NCBI RefSeq assembly: GCF_001449115.1
Contig: NZ_LAIJ01000009.1
Span: 372,001 to 436,000, forward strand
DNA: 64,000 nucleotides
Source: Occallatibacter gabretensis
GTDB lineage: Bacteria; Acidobacteriota; Terriglobia; Terriglobales; Acidobacteriaceae
Direction: 5' to 3'
The position numbers were made by a program, and so were the translations under genes. This document shows positions 1 to 9,372 of the stretch, one piece after another (positions within the stretch are counted from its first letter, which is position 1; the number at the start of each line of letters is the position of its first letter). A model generated the notes under the pieces. That model saw only the letters and a list, made by a program, of their open reading frames with translations, ran no database searches and was not told where the DNA came from.

Positions 1-140
1 CGCAAGGCGAGTTGGAAGGCGTGCTTCTCTGGCTCGATCCAGCGCGCAAGCCATTGCTGGTGCAACTGCCGGCGGCGGACTATGAACGGCTGGGCTCTCG
101 TTGGAGATTGCCACCAATCGTCAGTGAGTATCAGCGCTGA
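1..140 (+). CDS. 3' end of an unidentified gene (partial)
   Basis: A reading frame enters from the left edge (first full codon at base 3), runs 45 codons without a stop and ends at TGA 138-140. The visible peptide contains LLWLDPARKPLLVQLP and ends IVSEYQR. Its composition is that of a normal soluble protein C-terminus. I do not recognise the family and too little is present to assign a function. A strong hairpin at 249-285 lies downstream and would suit as its terminator. Confidence 0.5.
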   Translation, partial: QGELEGVLLWLDPARKPLLVQLPAADYERLGSRWRLPPIVSEYQR

Positions 141-248
141 AGGCGCGCCTCACTGTCATGCGCCAGTTGTGCCAAAAGCGGCGCAGGGGTCCAGTTAACG
201 ATTCCGCTCTGCACACCCTCTGCCGAAAGCCGGCTCACCAGATAGACC

Positions 249-285
249 CGATCCGGACACATCCAGTCTGATTCTGTCCGGATCG
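249..285. terminator. Bidirectional intrinsic terminator between convergent genes
   Basis: A perfect 11-bp inverted repeat (CGATCCGGACA at 249-259, TGTCCGGATCG at 275-285) encloses a 15-base loop. On the plus strand it is followed by AGTTTT, so it fits a Rho-independent terminator for the gene ending at 140. It also lies 20 bases past the stop of the minus-strand TonB receptor, so it probably ends both transcripts. Confidence 0.7.
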
Positions 286-304
286 AGTTTTGGCGATGGA
301 TACC

Positions 305-3300
305 TCAGAATGAGAACTTGAGTGCGCCCTGCAGAATGCGCGGCTGTGCCGCATTGACCACCTGACCCCATGTTGAGCTTCCGATCGTGCCATCGACTGC
401 CTGTGGGCCGAAGAACTGAGCATGATTGAAGATGTTGAATGCTTCCACTCGGAACAACAGGTTTTTCGATTCAGTGAAGGACAGGTTTTTGGCAACCGCC
501 ATATCGTAATTGTCCTGTCCTGGGCCGTAGAAGAATCTCCGCTTTGAAGTTCCGGGTTCTCCCAGCTTATTCATCTGGAAATCAGAGGTGTCAAAGTAGT
601 TGTGGCCCTGTGAACGCGGATTACTATTCAGATGCAGCGAGCCTCCGTTGTAATCAGGCTCGTCAATGCTGCTGTTGTTCACTCCATTCGGATTTGTTCC
701 GATCAGAGAGTTATCTCCGTTGTTGATCATCGTTACAGGGAAGCCTGTGGAGAAGCGCGTAATGCCTGACAGCGACCATCCTTTGGTCAATCGGCTGGGA
801 TGGAAGAACAGATCGAAGGGAAGCTGGTAGTCATAGCTCACCACAAAGTTATGCTTCACATCGAACGCTGAGATGGCATAGCTCAATGCGGGATTAAATG
901 GATTAACTTCCTCGCCGATGTTCGACGACTGATCCATGGATTTGCCGTACGTGTAGGAAGCATCTAACTCAAGCCGCCCGGCTGTGTGTCGCGCGCTCAG
1001 ATCCAGCGCGTTATAGTTGGCGTGGCCAATATTCGATTGCAGCGCGTTGCTGCCGAAGTTCGGTCCCAGCGGCCCGCGCGTACCGTACACAGTTCCACCG
1101 CCTGCGGGATAGTACACCGTATCCTCGCCAAAGGCCTGGCAGGTCACTGTGCCGAACATGACATCGCTCGATTGGTTCAGGCTCAGGCAGAGCGCTGGAT
1201 TGCCGGAATTCGATTCGACGAGCACGCGCTGGCGGTGCGATCCGGAGCCGATATAGCTCGCGCTCAAAACAGTCTTCGGTCCCACCTGGCGCTCGATCGC
1301 GAGCGACCACTCCTCCGTATACGGCGTGTGGTTATGAATGTCATATCCGGGAATGCCGCTGATCGGCTCGTAGGCTGCCCAGTTGATATTGGCATCGGGT
1401 TTGCTGCGCGACGAGTTCAGCGGCGCGAACGTGTATGGAAACGGCTGGCCGTTGTCGGTGCCGTCCGCAGCATTGACGAAGGGTGTTGCAAACAGCGGCG
1501 GCGCTGGGCTGCTGTATGTCGTTCCGTAGGGCGCATTCGCGGCCAGAACGCCGATCTCAACCGCGTCGATTGCGTTATAGAACATGCCGAAGCTGGACCG
1601 TATGCTGGTGGTTCCAGGAGCGCCTAAAAGCTTCCGCAGGAAGGTTCCGTCCGGTGCGTCCGGAGACCATGCGATGCCGATGCGCGGTGAGAAATCGAGC
1701 GCGTCGATCGGCGAAAGCGTGTTTGGTATTCCGGGATCGCCTGGATACAAAATTCCCGGAGGCGCGCCTGGAAAGACCACCGACTGCACGCCGGGGACGA
1801 AAGTTGAAATCTGGTTGTACTTCTCCGACCATGGCGCGATGCGATCCCAGCGCAGGCCGTAGTTCAATGTCAGGCTCGGCAGTACACGCCAGCTATCCTG
1901 AGCAAAGACACCGAAGTATTTATTGCGCGCGAAGAACGGATTCAACTGGCTCTGGTTGTACTGGCTAGGCACGCCGATGAGAAAGTCCGCAAAGTCTACG
2001 CCCGTTTCCTGCCCCGCAAAGACGAAGTTGCCGTTGAACTGTGCAACGGGATCGGCGTTCACCTGATCGGCATGGAACTCGATTCCAAATTTCATGGTGT
2101 GGCTGCCTAACACTTTGGAGAAATTGTCCGCCACTTGATAAGTATTGTTGACTTGAAGGAGTTGATTGGCCGCGGCTCCAGTCGAGTAGGAGTTGAAGTC
2201 CAAGTTCTCCACACTCTGCCCCTTGGGATCGAGCGCTACGATGCTATCGGTTCCATCCGCGTTGACGAAGCCCTGCGAGGCCAGACTTACGCCGAGGCCG
2301 CCGATGGGCTGTCCAAGGTTGGTATTGTCGCGCATGTAGCTCAAGTGAAGGTCATTCACCATTGTCGTGCCGAAGCTCTTCGTATCGCCGAGCGTGAGCA
2401 ACTGCGCACGCCCACTGGTGGCAGCGGAGAAGCCAGGGACGTTTGCGCCGCTTTGCGCCACCGGATAGGGATTGACGAGATAGAAGTCGTCAATAAAGTA
2501 ATACGCCGACATCAAACCCCATCTCGTATTGGCATCGACTCGCGCTCCGGCTTTGTCATCGCGCACCGTCTGGTCAAAGGAGGATGTGGCGTAACCCAGC
2601 GAGGTGTTGGGGGCCGGGATGTACTGCAGCATTCGCTGCGCAGGCACAGACCATGCGGCCTGCGGAACTACAGCGTTTGGAAATACACACGTGGTGGTGG
2701 ACTGACAACCGGGTAGATAATATGGCTCGCCCGATACCACCTGATAACCCAGCCGCTGCGTCAGAATGTTGGCAAAATTGGGGCCGCTGACGATTCCGTT
2801 GAGCAGATTTCCTGATGGACCAGTGGTGAAATCGACAAGATTGCCCGTGCGATCCGCAGTGGATGGCACCGCAATATTGCCAGTATCAATACCCTGCGTT
2901 TGCCGCGTGCCCTGATAGTCGATGAAGAAGAAAGTCTTGTCACGACGGATAGGTCCGCCGAGCGTTCCGCCAAACTGATTCTGCTGAAATACGCCGCGAG
3001 TGGGCGAAAAATAATTGCGCGCATCGAGATCGGTGTTGCGCAGAAAGTCGAACGCATTGCCGTGCAACGAATTGCTACCTGATTTTGTGACCACGCTGAT
3101 CTGGCCACCGGAGAACTCGCCGTACTCCGCATCGAAGTTACTGGTGATGATGCGAAACTCCGCAATCGCATCGAGATTTGGAATAATAGCGGTGCCGGCG
3201 TTGACATCTTCCTCTGCGTCGCTGCCATTCACGCTGAAGTAGTTCGCCGTTTCGCGCTGGCCGTTCACGGAGAGATTGCCCGGATTCAATGTGCCGGATG

Positions 3301-3865
3301 GGTTCAGAACAGTAGCGCCCACGTCCTGCACTGTCGTTTCCGTGATGGCAGTCTGCGGCGCCACACCGGGCTGCAAAGACAACAGATCCGTAAAGCTGCG
3401 GCCGTCCAACGGAACCGCTGTCATTTGTCGTCCAGTGATGACTTGCCCTAACTGCGTGCTGGTTGTCTCTACGTGGAGTGTGTTGTCGGTGACAGTCACG
3501 CTCTCAGTAACGCTGCCGACCTCAAGCACCGTGTTCAGCGTGAGCGCCCCGTTGGTGTCGAGCGTAATATCTTTCCGTTCATACCTGCTGAATCCCGCAG
3601 CTTCCGCTTCGAGAACGTAATGGCCGACGGGTAAAACGGGAAAGGTGTAATAGCCTTTCCCATCCGTGTGAGTCGCGTGCGAAATACGTGTGCTGATTTC
3701 CGTTACTTTCACCTGCGCATTTACGATCACACCGCCCGACGAGTCTTTCACCGTTCCGGAGATGCTCCCTCCCACGCTAGCCCACAGCGTGGCGGCGCAC
3801 AGGATCGCGAGAACAAACGAGGCTCCGGCAATTCTGGCAGTCAAACGTATGGCTCTGCTCAACAT
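305..3865 (-). CDS. TonB-dependent receptor with N-terminal carboxypeptidase-regulatory-like domain (Oar-like)
   Basis: Outer-membrane protein of about 1186 residues, the oversized receptor type abundant in Acidobacteriota. A signal peptide (about residues 1-30, ending near LWASVGG) is followed by a carboxypeptidase-regulatory-like beta-sandwich (about 32-115, GSISGTVKDSSGG to GFSRYERKDI), a plug region with a DGRSF segment, and a long beta-barrel ending in the aromatic terminus LKFSF typical of outer-membrane barrels. An upstream in-frame start would add 37 residues without signal-peptide character. I chose ATG 3865 because AGGAG (3873-3877) sits 7 bases ahead of it; ATG 3868 is also possible. 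It follows the multicopper oxidase gene by about 46 bases on the same strand, so the two are probably co-transcribed. The substrate cannot be told from sequence; uptake of a large sugar or protein ligand is usual for the family, and a link to copper is only an inference from the neighbour. Confidence 0.9.
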   Translation of the reverse strand: MLSRAIRLTARIAGASFVLAILCAATLWASVGGSISGTVKDSSGGVIVNAQVKVTEISTRISHATHTDGKGYYTFPVLPVGHYVLEAEAAGFSRYERKDITLDTNGALTLNTVLEVGSVTESVTVTDNTLHVETTSTQLGQVITGRQMTAVPLDGRSFTDLLSLQPGVAPQTAITETTVQDVGATVLNPSGTLNPGNLSVNGQRETANYFSVNGSDAEEDVNAGTAIIPNLDAIAEFRIITSNFDAEYGEFSGGQISVVTKSGSNSLHGNAFDFLRNTDLDARNYFSPTRGVFQQNQFGGTLGGPIRRDKTFFFIDYQGTRQTQGIDTGNIAVPSTADRTGNLVDFTTGPSGNLLNGIVSGPNFANILTQRLGYQVVSGEPYYLPGCQSTTTCVFPNAVVPQAAWSVPAQRMLQYIPAPNTSLGYATSSFDQTVRDDKAGARVDANTRWGLMSAYYFIDDFYLVNPYPVAQSGANVPGFSAATSGRAQLLTLGDTKSFGTTMVNDLHLSYMRDNTNLGQPIGGLGVSLASQGFVNADGTDSIVALDPKGQSVENLDFNSYSTGAAANQLLQVNNTYQVADNFSKVLGSHTMKFGIEFHADQVNADPVAQFNGNFVFAGQETGVDFADFLIGVPSQYNQSQLNPFFARNKYFGVFAQDSWRVLPSLTLNYGLRWDRIAPWSEKYNQISTFVPGVQSVVFPGAPPGILYPGDPGIPNTLSPIDALDFSPRIGIAWSPDAPDGTFLRKLLGAPGTTSIRSSFGMFYNAIDAVEIGVLAANAPYGTTYSSPAPPLFATPFVNAADGTDNGQPFPYTFAPLNSSRSKPDANINWAAYEPISGIPGYDIHNHTPYTEEWSLAIERQVGPKTVLSASYIGSGSHRQRVLVESNSGNPALCLSLNQSSDVMFGTVTCQAFGEDTVYYPAGGGTVYGTRGPLGPNFGSNALQSNIGHANYNALDLSARHTAGRLELDASYTYGKSMDQSSNIGEEVNPFNPALSYAISAFDVKHNFVVSYDYQLPFDLFFHPSRLTKGWSLSGITRFSTGFPVTMINNGDNSLIGTNPNGVNNSSIDEPDYNGGSLHLNSNPRSQGHNYFDTSDFQMNKLGEPGTSKRRFFYGPGQDNYDMAVAKNLSFTESKNLLFRVEAFNIFNHAQFFGPQAVDGTIGSSTWGQVVNAAQPRILQGALKFSF

Positions 3866-3911
3866 CATCTTTCTCCTGATTTTTTTCTTGTCAGCTAAGC
3901 GGCAGATGCCG

Positions 3912-6503
3912 TCATTGAATCGTGATGGGAACGCTGACGCTGGCCTGGTATTGGCCTGAACTGCTTCCAGTTCCACTGGCCCCGGTACCAGTAACGACGA
4001 CTGTGTAAGAGCCCGGCGCTGTCCCCAGATCGGTCTTCGCTGCTCCTCCGCTGCACCCGTTCACAATGCCGGCAAAGGCAATCAGTGCAAGCAATCCAAG
4101 CATCACGTTGCCGCTTCTGCGCCGCGGCAGAAACAGCAGAACGATGCAGGCAAGACTTGCACCGCTGCCTGTGGCCAGCCATCCCGGAATTCGATTTGCC
4201 TTGCTGCTGAGCGGATGCGCGGGTGTTGTGTTGACCGTGAGCTGTACGGTGCCTGAGCCAGTGATGGAGCTCGGATTGACGAAGCATGCGGCTTCCGTCA
4301 GACTCGACGGCAGTGTGCACGTAAGATTGATTGCCGCGGTGTAGTTGTTGGCCACGCTTACGACAACATTGGCGATTGCTGCAGAGCCGACGGCAGTGGT
4401 TGTTCCAGAAGAAGTCATTCCGAATTGCGAAACCGTAACTGGGATCGACGCTGAAGTCACTTCCGCGTAGGCCGCGTCACCTTCATAAAATGCTGTCAGA
4501 TTGTTGCTGCCCACGTTGCCGTTGACCGCGGTGCTCAGCACTGCCTGCCCGTTGGCGATCGTTGCGGGATTGCCTACGTTTTCTCCATTCATCTGGAACT
4601 GCACCAGGCCAGTTGGAGCAGGGTCTCCCGTAACGGCATCTGCTACGTTTGCCGTGAGCGTCACGCTCTGGTTAGGGGCAATGCTTGCGGCAGAAGCAGC
4701 TACTGCGGCGGTTGCGGCGGTGCCCGCAGGAAGCACTTGAATCGCGCCCATCATGCCGCCATCTTCATGCTCCAGGATGTGGCAGTGGTATACGAAGGTT
4801 CCCACGACATTCGGATCGCTGAAATCCATGCGCACGGTGATGCTGTGATACGCGCCTGTGCCGCTCCAATACGGAACGTCATAGGTATCGCGGAGTGCGG
4901 GATCATTCACCGGCTGGCCATCAATTGCCATGATCTGAAAATGCAGCTGATGGATATGGAAAATATGGTCTTCCTGCGCGCGATTTTCTATCGTCCAGTC
5001 CTCTACCGTGCCGGCATGCACAACTATGTTCGGCGGTTGATTCATGGTGAACAGCGCCGGTGTCTGGCCTTCTTCCGTGATGTAGAAATTTGTCGTGCTA
5101 TCGGGATCGGCCGGGTTTTCCAGGACTTCGGAGAAATATAAGTTACGTTGAGCAGTCGGCGTCAGATTAGCCAGGCTGCCATAGAGAGATGCGCGCCGAG
5201 CCGTAGCCTGTGCGTGCGACGCGACGGCAGCCGCAGACGGCAGATGCCGAACAACGCCAGTCTTCGCGGCAGTCGATTCTTCCACCCCGTTCTGGCTCAC
5301 GATATTCGCAATGGGCCGGGCGGGATCAAAGTCCCCATCCGGACCTGTGTTCTGGTATTGCGTCACCAGTTGCGCCGTATCTCCGACATTCGGCGTGGTG
5401 ACCACAAACTCTGCGCGGCTGCCGGGCCCCATCTGAATGGTGGTCAGGCTGCTGGCGGTCCCCGATGAAAGCGGATACCCATCGATTGCATAGATTTGCA
5501 TTGGCTGCGGAGTTCCATTCACGATGTATTGCAGATTCAGAATGGTGTCAGCGCCGCTATTCACCACACGCCACAACTCCTGCTTGCCCGGGTCGGTTTG
5601 GATGACCGCCGGAGTATAGCCCGGGTAGGTGACCGGAACGTAATTGAGGGACAAGTCCCAGGCAGGAATATTCGCGTCGTTTATCTCAGAGGTGGGAAGC
5701 AGTTGATCTCGGATCACAAAGGTGTGCTCCGTCATTCCCGCCAGCGCTGGAAATACATTCTCCAGCCCCTGCACAATCAGCGCGCCTGTTGCTCCGCCCT
5801 GTACCTGTCCCTCAGAGATGCCGTGCGGATGCGGGTGATACCAGTAAAGCCCCGGTGCTTCCGTTGCGGGAATCGTCACGTTGTAGTCGAAACTCGCGCC
5901 TGGCTGCACGAGCGTGTGAACAACTTCATCCTGTCCGCAGACCGGAGCAATATTCGTTCCGTGAAAATGGATATTGGAAACATTTGTGCCCATGCTTCCG
6001 TTACATGCCGGGCTACTGCTCGTGGTCGCGTCATTCGAGAGCGTCATCTTCATGCCCGCCATACTCTCGCTACTGCTGGACGTGGTGGTGGCTGCCGGAA
6101 GATCGTTCTGGAAATGAATGATGAGGTTGTCGCCTGGGTTGACGATCAGAGTCGGCGCCTCAAGGCCTGTATTGGTCACAAAACAATACCGCACCAGTCC
6201 CTGCGAATCTGTCACGCTGAGGAATTTCATCGTGACTTCCAGCACGCCATTCTGGCTCTGGAGAACCGGAGGGTCAGAAACGGTGGATCCTGTCGTGAAG
6301 CGAGCGCAGACCTGGTCGGCTGCGGTCGTGCCGATGGCTGCAGGCGCTGTCAGCTTCGCCAGATCTTGAGCTGAGACTGCGCCGCGTCCCGGATATTGGC
6401 GCTGGGACTGGCCAGACGCTGCCGCCGTAAGCAGCATAGAAATCAAAACTGTCAGAAAGAGAACGCGGGCACGCCGCGGCTGACAAATGGAACCGTTCTT
6501 CAT
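3912..6503 (-). CDS. Secreted multicopper oxidase with C-terminal Ig-like region and membrane segment
   Basis: 863 residues. A signal peptide (about 1-31) leads into cupredoxin domains carrying all four copper-ligand clusters: HFHG near 179-181, HPHPHG near 221, HIHQLHF near 510 and HCHILEHEDGGMMG near 571. These place the type 1 and trinuclear copper sites, so it should couple oxidation of phenols, bilirubin-like compounds or cuprous ion to reduction of oxygen to water. A small methionine-rich insert (SMAGMKM, about 146-152) resembles those in copper-tolerance oxidases. Residues about 590-690 look like a bacterial Ig-like domain, and the tail holds hydrophobic stretches near 795-845, one followed by PRRRSG, then a glycine/serine-rich end. 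Such Ig/hydrophobic tails are unusual for the family but occur in Acidobacteriota cell-surface proteins. ATG 6503 has a nearby GAGG. The TonB receptor gene follows immediately. Confidence 0.9.
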   Translation of the reverse strand: MKNGSICQPRRARVLFLTVLISMLLTAAASGQSQRQYPGRGAVSAQDLAKLTAPAAIGTTAADQVCARFTTGSTVSDPPVLQSQNGVLEVTMKFLSVTDSQGLVRYCFVTNTGLEAPTLIVNPGDNLIIHFQNDLPAATTTSSSSESMAGMKMTLSNDATTSSSPACNGSMGTNVSNIHFHGTNIAPVCGQDEVVHTLVQPGASFDYNVTIPATEAPGLYWYHPHPHGISEGQVQGGATGALIVQGLENVFPALAGMTEHTFVIRDQLLPTSEINDANIPAWDLSLNYVPVTYPGYTPAVIQTDPGKQELWRVVNSGADTILNLQYIVNGTPQPMQIYAIDGYPLSSGTASSLTTIQMGPGSRAEFVVTTPNVGDTAQLVTQYQNTGPDGDFDPARPIANIVSQNGVEESTAAKTGVVRHLPSAAAVASHAQATARRASLYGSLANLTPTAQRNLYFSEVLENPADPDSTTNFYITEEGQTPALFTMNQPPNIVVHAGTVEDWTIENRAQEDHIFHIHQLHFQIMAIDGQPVNDPALRDTYDVPYWSGTGAYHSITVRMDFSDPNVVGTFVYHCHILEHEDGGMMGAIQVLPAGTAATAAVAASAASIAPNQSVTLTANVADAVTGDPAPTGLVQFQMNGENVGNPATIANGQAVLSTAVNGNVGSNNLTAFYEGDAAYAEVTSASIPVTVSQFGMTSSGTTTAVGSAAIANVVVSVANNYTAAINLTCTLPSSLTEAACFVNPSSITGSGTVQLTVNTTPAHPLSSKANRIPGWLATGSGASLACIVLLFLPRRRSGNVMLGLLALIAFAGIVNGCSGGAAKTDLGTAPGSYTVVVTGTGASGTGSSSGQYQASVSVPITIQ

Positions 6504-7194
6504 GAACCTGCCTCACAAAGGAAAACAATTGGCCGTTTTGTGGCAAGCAAAAGCTATCCGCCACAAATAACGATTGAGACTTTGCGGGCATGGTCCCTAT
6601 ATATAGTGAAGGCAGCCCGCAGTCGATCTGGCTGTGGTCCCCAGGTTCTCGCGGTCTCTGCCAAGAGTTGGCCGCGAGAGCCTGGTTCTAAAACTTCGGA
6701 CTTCAATTCGCAAATTTCAATTACAGGCTCTTGATCTGCATCCAGCCCGCAATTAGATATGCGACTGATTCGGTCCGTATTCAATATACGACAATATTGG
6801 TCTCATATGGAAGCAGCTTTTCCTCACTTCATGGAAGATGACTCACGATGTGAGATGGAGTTGCGGAATGCTTCAGGCGGTCCTGAGCGTTTTGAATCGG
6901 CGGCAACAAATGCTAAATGCCGCCTTTCGACACATTCCTGCTTGGCGATTCGCAGTCGGATTCAAAGGGCAGCGCCCGAGTGCGTAGTATGGAGGTCGCT
7001 GCAGTTTGTTAGTGACAGAAGATGCGCCGTACAGGTGGTAAAGGCGTTGCATTCAAGGAAGCCATCCATCCACATGCGGCGAACATCCAACGCAAGAAGA
7101 CGAATAGAACGTAACTGAGCACGTTTAACGCCCTGACCCTAACCGCTAAGGGCGTCTGCCTGAATTAGTCTCTAGATAGAAATTGAGGCGCTTG
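6504..7194. other. Intergenic region between the divergent oxidase/receptor and zwf units
   Basis: About 690 bases with no convincing gene; the short open frames here have no recognisable protein character. It must hold the promoters of both divergent units. Two inverted repeats are visible. TTTGTGGC/GCCACAAA at 6537-6567 lies just upstream of the oxidase start. ACGCCCT/AGGGCGT at 7128-7134 and 7149-7155 (14-base loop) lies 40 bases before the zwf start and could form a leader hairpin. I saw no clear -35/-10 pair, riboswitch or RNA gene. Confidence 0.5.
6537..6567 (-). promoter_or_regulatory. Inverted repeat upstream of the multicopper oxidase (candidate operator or leader hairpin)
   Basis: TTTGTGGC (6537-6544) and GCCACAAA (6560-6567) are perfect 8-base arms around a 15-base spacer, 33 bases upstream of the oxidase start codon. 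The position suits an operator for a dimeric regulator or a 5' leader hairpin. No known copper-regulator box is recognised in it. Confidence 0.4.
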
Positions 7195-8592
7195 ATGACA
7201 ATCTCCCGCTCCGATGCGCTGGTAGTTTTTGGCGTAACTGGTGATTTAGCCCACAAGATGATCTTCCCTGCGCTTTATGCCATGGTGAAGCGAGGCACGC
7301 TCAAGGTTCCTGTAATTGGAGTTGCGTTTCCGAATTGGAGCCTGGAGCGGCTGCACAGGCGCGTGACTGACAGCATCAAGCGAGCTGGTGGAATTGATGA
7401 TGAGCGCGCCTTTAATCGTCTTTTGTCTCTGCTCAAGTACGTGAGCGGGGATTACAACGACAGCGGTACATTTGCGGCGATCAAGACGGCATTAGGGAGC
7501 GCGCGGTGTCCGGCGTATTATCTGGCTATTCCGCCTTCGCTGTTTGAGACGGTCATCAAGGGACTGGGCGCGGCGAAGTTATCTGAGAACGCCCGCGTTA
7601 TTGTTGAGAAGCCGTTTGGTCGCGACCTGGCTTCAGCGCGCGCACTTAACCGCGTAGCGCGGTCTGTATTTCCGGAAGACTCCATCTTCCGCATCGATCA
7701 CTTCCTCGGAAAGGAAGCGATCATGAATATCCTCTACTTCCGGTTTGCCAATTCATTCCTTGAGCCGATCTGGAACCGCAACTATGTCGCCAGCGTTCAG
7801 ATCACCTTATCTGAGGACTTCGGCGTGGGAAAGCGTGGCGCGTTTTACGAAACCGCCGGCTGCCTGCGTGACGTAATCCAGAATCATCTCTTCCAGATTG
7901 TTGCGTTGCTCTCTATGGAACCGCCCTCGGGCCGAGATTTTGGAGCCGTGCACGATGAGCAGGCAAAGGTCTTCAAGGCTATGCGTCCTCTAAAGGCCGC
8001 CGACATGGTGCGCGGCCAATATGCTGGTTATCGTGATGAGGCCGACGTGGCGAAGCGTTCTGATGTTGAAACATTCTGCGCGTTGCGGTTATTCATTGAC
8101 TCATGGCGCTGGGATGGAGTGCCGTGGTATCTACGCTCCGGCAAGTATCTTGCAGAAACTGCAACCGAGATATTGGTGGAGCTGAAACCGCCTCCGCAAA
8201 AGCTTTTTGCTGATGCAACTTCAGCAACCGCCCGGAACAACTATCTACGCTTCCGCCTCTCTCCCAACTCTGCCGTTGGACTGGCCGCGCGCGTCAAGCT
8301 TGCAGGCCAGGATTTTATCGGAGAGCAGAAGGAGCTTTATCTGCTGGAAGAACAGCCGGGCGAGGAAGCACCTTATGACCGGCTTTTAAGCGATGCCATG
8401 GCTGGCGATGGGGCACTTTTCATTCGCGAAGATGCTGTTGAGGCCGCGTGGACGGTCGTCAATTCGGTCCTCAAAAAGCATCCCAAAGTTCGACCCTATA
8501 AACGTGGCGGGTGGGGACCGAAAGAGGCTGACGCCATGATCGCCGCCGACGGCGGCTGGCATAATCCCAGCGGCACGAATCCAGCCGAATGA
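7195..8592 (+). CDS. zwf: Glucose-6-phosphate 1-dehydrogenase
   Basis: 465 residues, close to the usual length of bacterial Zwf. It oxidises glucose 6-phosphate to 6-phosphogluconolactone with NAD(P)+, the entry step of the oxidative pentose phosphate and Entner-Doudoroff routes. The N-terminal Rossmann motif [10 protein letters not shown] and the substrate/active-site motif RIDHFLGKE are both intact. A TTG at 7183 would add four residues, but ATG 7195 is preferred because GAGG (7185-7188) sits 6 bases ahead. The stop overlaps the start of the DedA-type gene by ATGA, so translation is probably coupled. No 6-phosphogluconolactonase or gnd gene lies next to it; the lactonase-family gene at 60.2 kb carries a Tat signal and is not an obvious partner. 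Confidence 0.97.
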   Translation: MTISRSDALVVFGVTGDLAHKMIFPALYAMVKRGTLKVPVIGVAFPNWSLERLHRRVTDSIKRAGGIDDERAFNRLLSLLKYVSGDYNDSGTFAAIKTALGSARCPAYYLAIPPSLFETVIKGLGAAKLSENARVIVEKPFGRDLASARALNRVARSVFPEDSIFRIDHFLGKEAIMNILYFRFANSFLEPIWNRNYVASVQITLSEDFGVGKRGAFYETAGCLRDVIQNHLFQIVALLSMEPPSGRDFGAVHDEQAKVFKAMRPLKAADMVRGQYAGYRDEADVAKRSDVETFCALRLFIDSWRWDGVPWYLRSGKYLAETATEILVELKPPPQKLFADATSATARNNYLRFRLSPNSAVGLAARVKLAGQDFIGEQKELYLLEEQPGEEAPYDRLLSDAMAGDGALFIREDAVEAAWTVVNSVLKKHPKVRPYKRGGWGPKEADAMIAADGGWHNPSGTNPAE

Positions 8593-9341
8593 TGCTTGTG
8601 CCTTCACCTGTATTTCTGCCGCACGCATCGCAGGCGGCCGCATCGATACATCACTCGACGCTGCAGATAGCGCAGTTTGTTGCGCCAAGAGCGCATCACT
8701 CGCTGTTGCCCAACTGGCTCACGCACTTGGGCGGGTTGGGGCTCTTTGTTGTTGCAATCATCGATTCCTCTATCGTCCCCCTTCCCCTACCCGGCAGCAC
8801 TGACCTGTTTTTACTCTGGCTGATAGCGCACAGCGGTAATCCCTGGTTGCTGGCGCCGATCGCTGTCGCTGGTAGTCTCGGGGGCGGTTACACGACCTGG
8901 CAGATTGGACGCAGAGGCGGTGAAGCTGCTCTACACCGCTACGTGCCTGCACGCCTTCTTGGGCGAATTGTTGGTTGGGTCGAGCATCATCCTGTCCTTG
9001 CAGTGTTTCTTCCGGCCATACTTCCGCCGCCGATTCCGCTGTCACCATTTGTGCTTGCATCCGGAGCGCTTGGCGTTTCGCGCGGACGATTCCTCGCAGT
9101 ATTCGGCGCGGCACGTGCTCTTCGCTACTCACTGATTGCCTGGCTGGGAGTGGCCTATGGCCGTCACGTGGTCCGGTTGTGGACAGGAACGCTGCAGAAA
9201 TGGTCGACGCCGTTGCTTTGTGTCTTCGTGGCGTTATTAATTGGCGGTATCTGGATGGCGATATCGAAGGCTCGCAGACTGCGGAAGTCTGATGCCGCGG
9301 AGAAGCCTGCGTTGCAAGCCAAAGCAGTTCAGACAGACTGA
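8589..9341 (+). CDS. DedA/VTT-family membrane protein
   Basis: 250 residues with five or so hydrophobic segments. The pattern of the DedA/SNARE-associated family is visible: an early re-entrant region with [21 protein letters not shown], the [13 protein letters not shown] loop, and a second half with [30 protein letters not shown]. DedA proteins act in the inner membrane, many as lipid (undecaprenyl phosphate or phosphatidylethanolamine) flippases that need membrane potential. The specific substrate here is unknown. The start overlaps the zwf stop by four bases (ATGA). The coding region ends 31 bases before the convergent GH18 gene, with no clear terminator between them. Confidence 0.85.
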   Translation: MMLVPSPVFLPHASQAAASIHHSTLQIAQFVAPRAHHSLLPNWLTHLGGLGLFVVAIIDSSIVPLPLPGSTDLFLLWLIAHSGNPWLLAPIAVAGSLGGGYTTWQIGRRGGEAALHRYVPARLLGRIVGWVEHHPVLAVFLPAILPPPIPLSPFVLASGALGVSRGRFLAVFGAARALRYSLIAWLGVAYGRHVVRLWTGTLQKWSTPLLCVFVALLIGGIWMAISKARRLRKSDAAEKPALQAKAVQTD

Positions 9342-9372
9342 GTTGTCGCGTCTGCTCTATCCGCGTAACTGG

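Noticed and set aside
986-1627. Plus-strand open frame of 213 codons
   Set aside because: It lies antisense within the TonB receptor, whose translation has clear family character; the plus-strand product is arginine-rich noise without a ribosome-binding site.
5496-6374. Plus-strand open frame of 292 codons
   Set aside because: Antisense to the multicopper oxidase with its four intact copper-ligand motifs; a product of codon bias.
6759-7118. 119-codon open frame between the oxidase and zwf
   Set aside because: No family similarity, poor composition and no ribosome-binding site; treated as intergenic.
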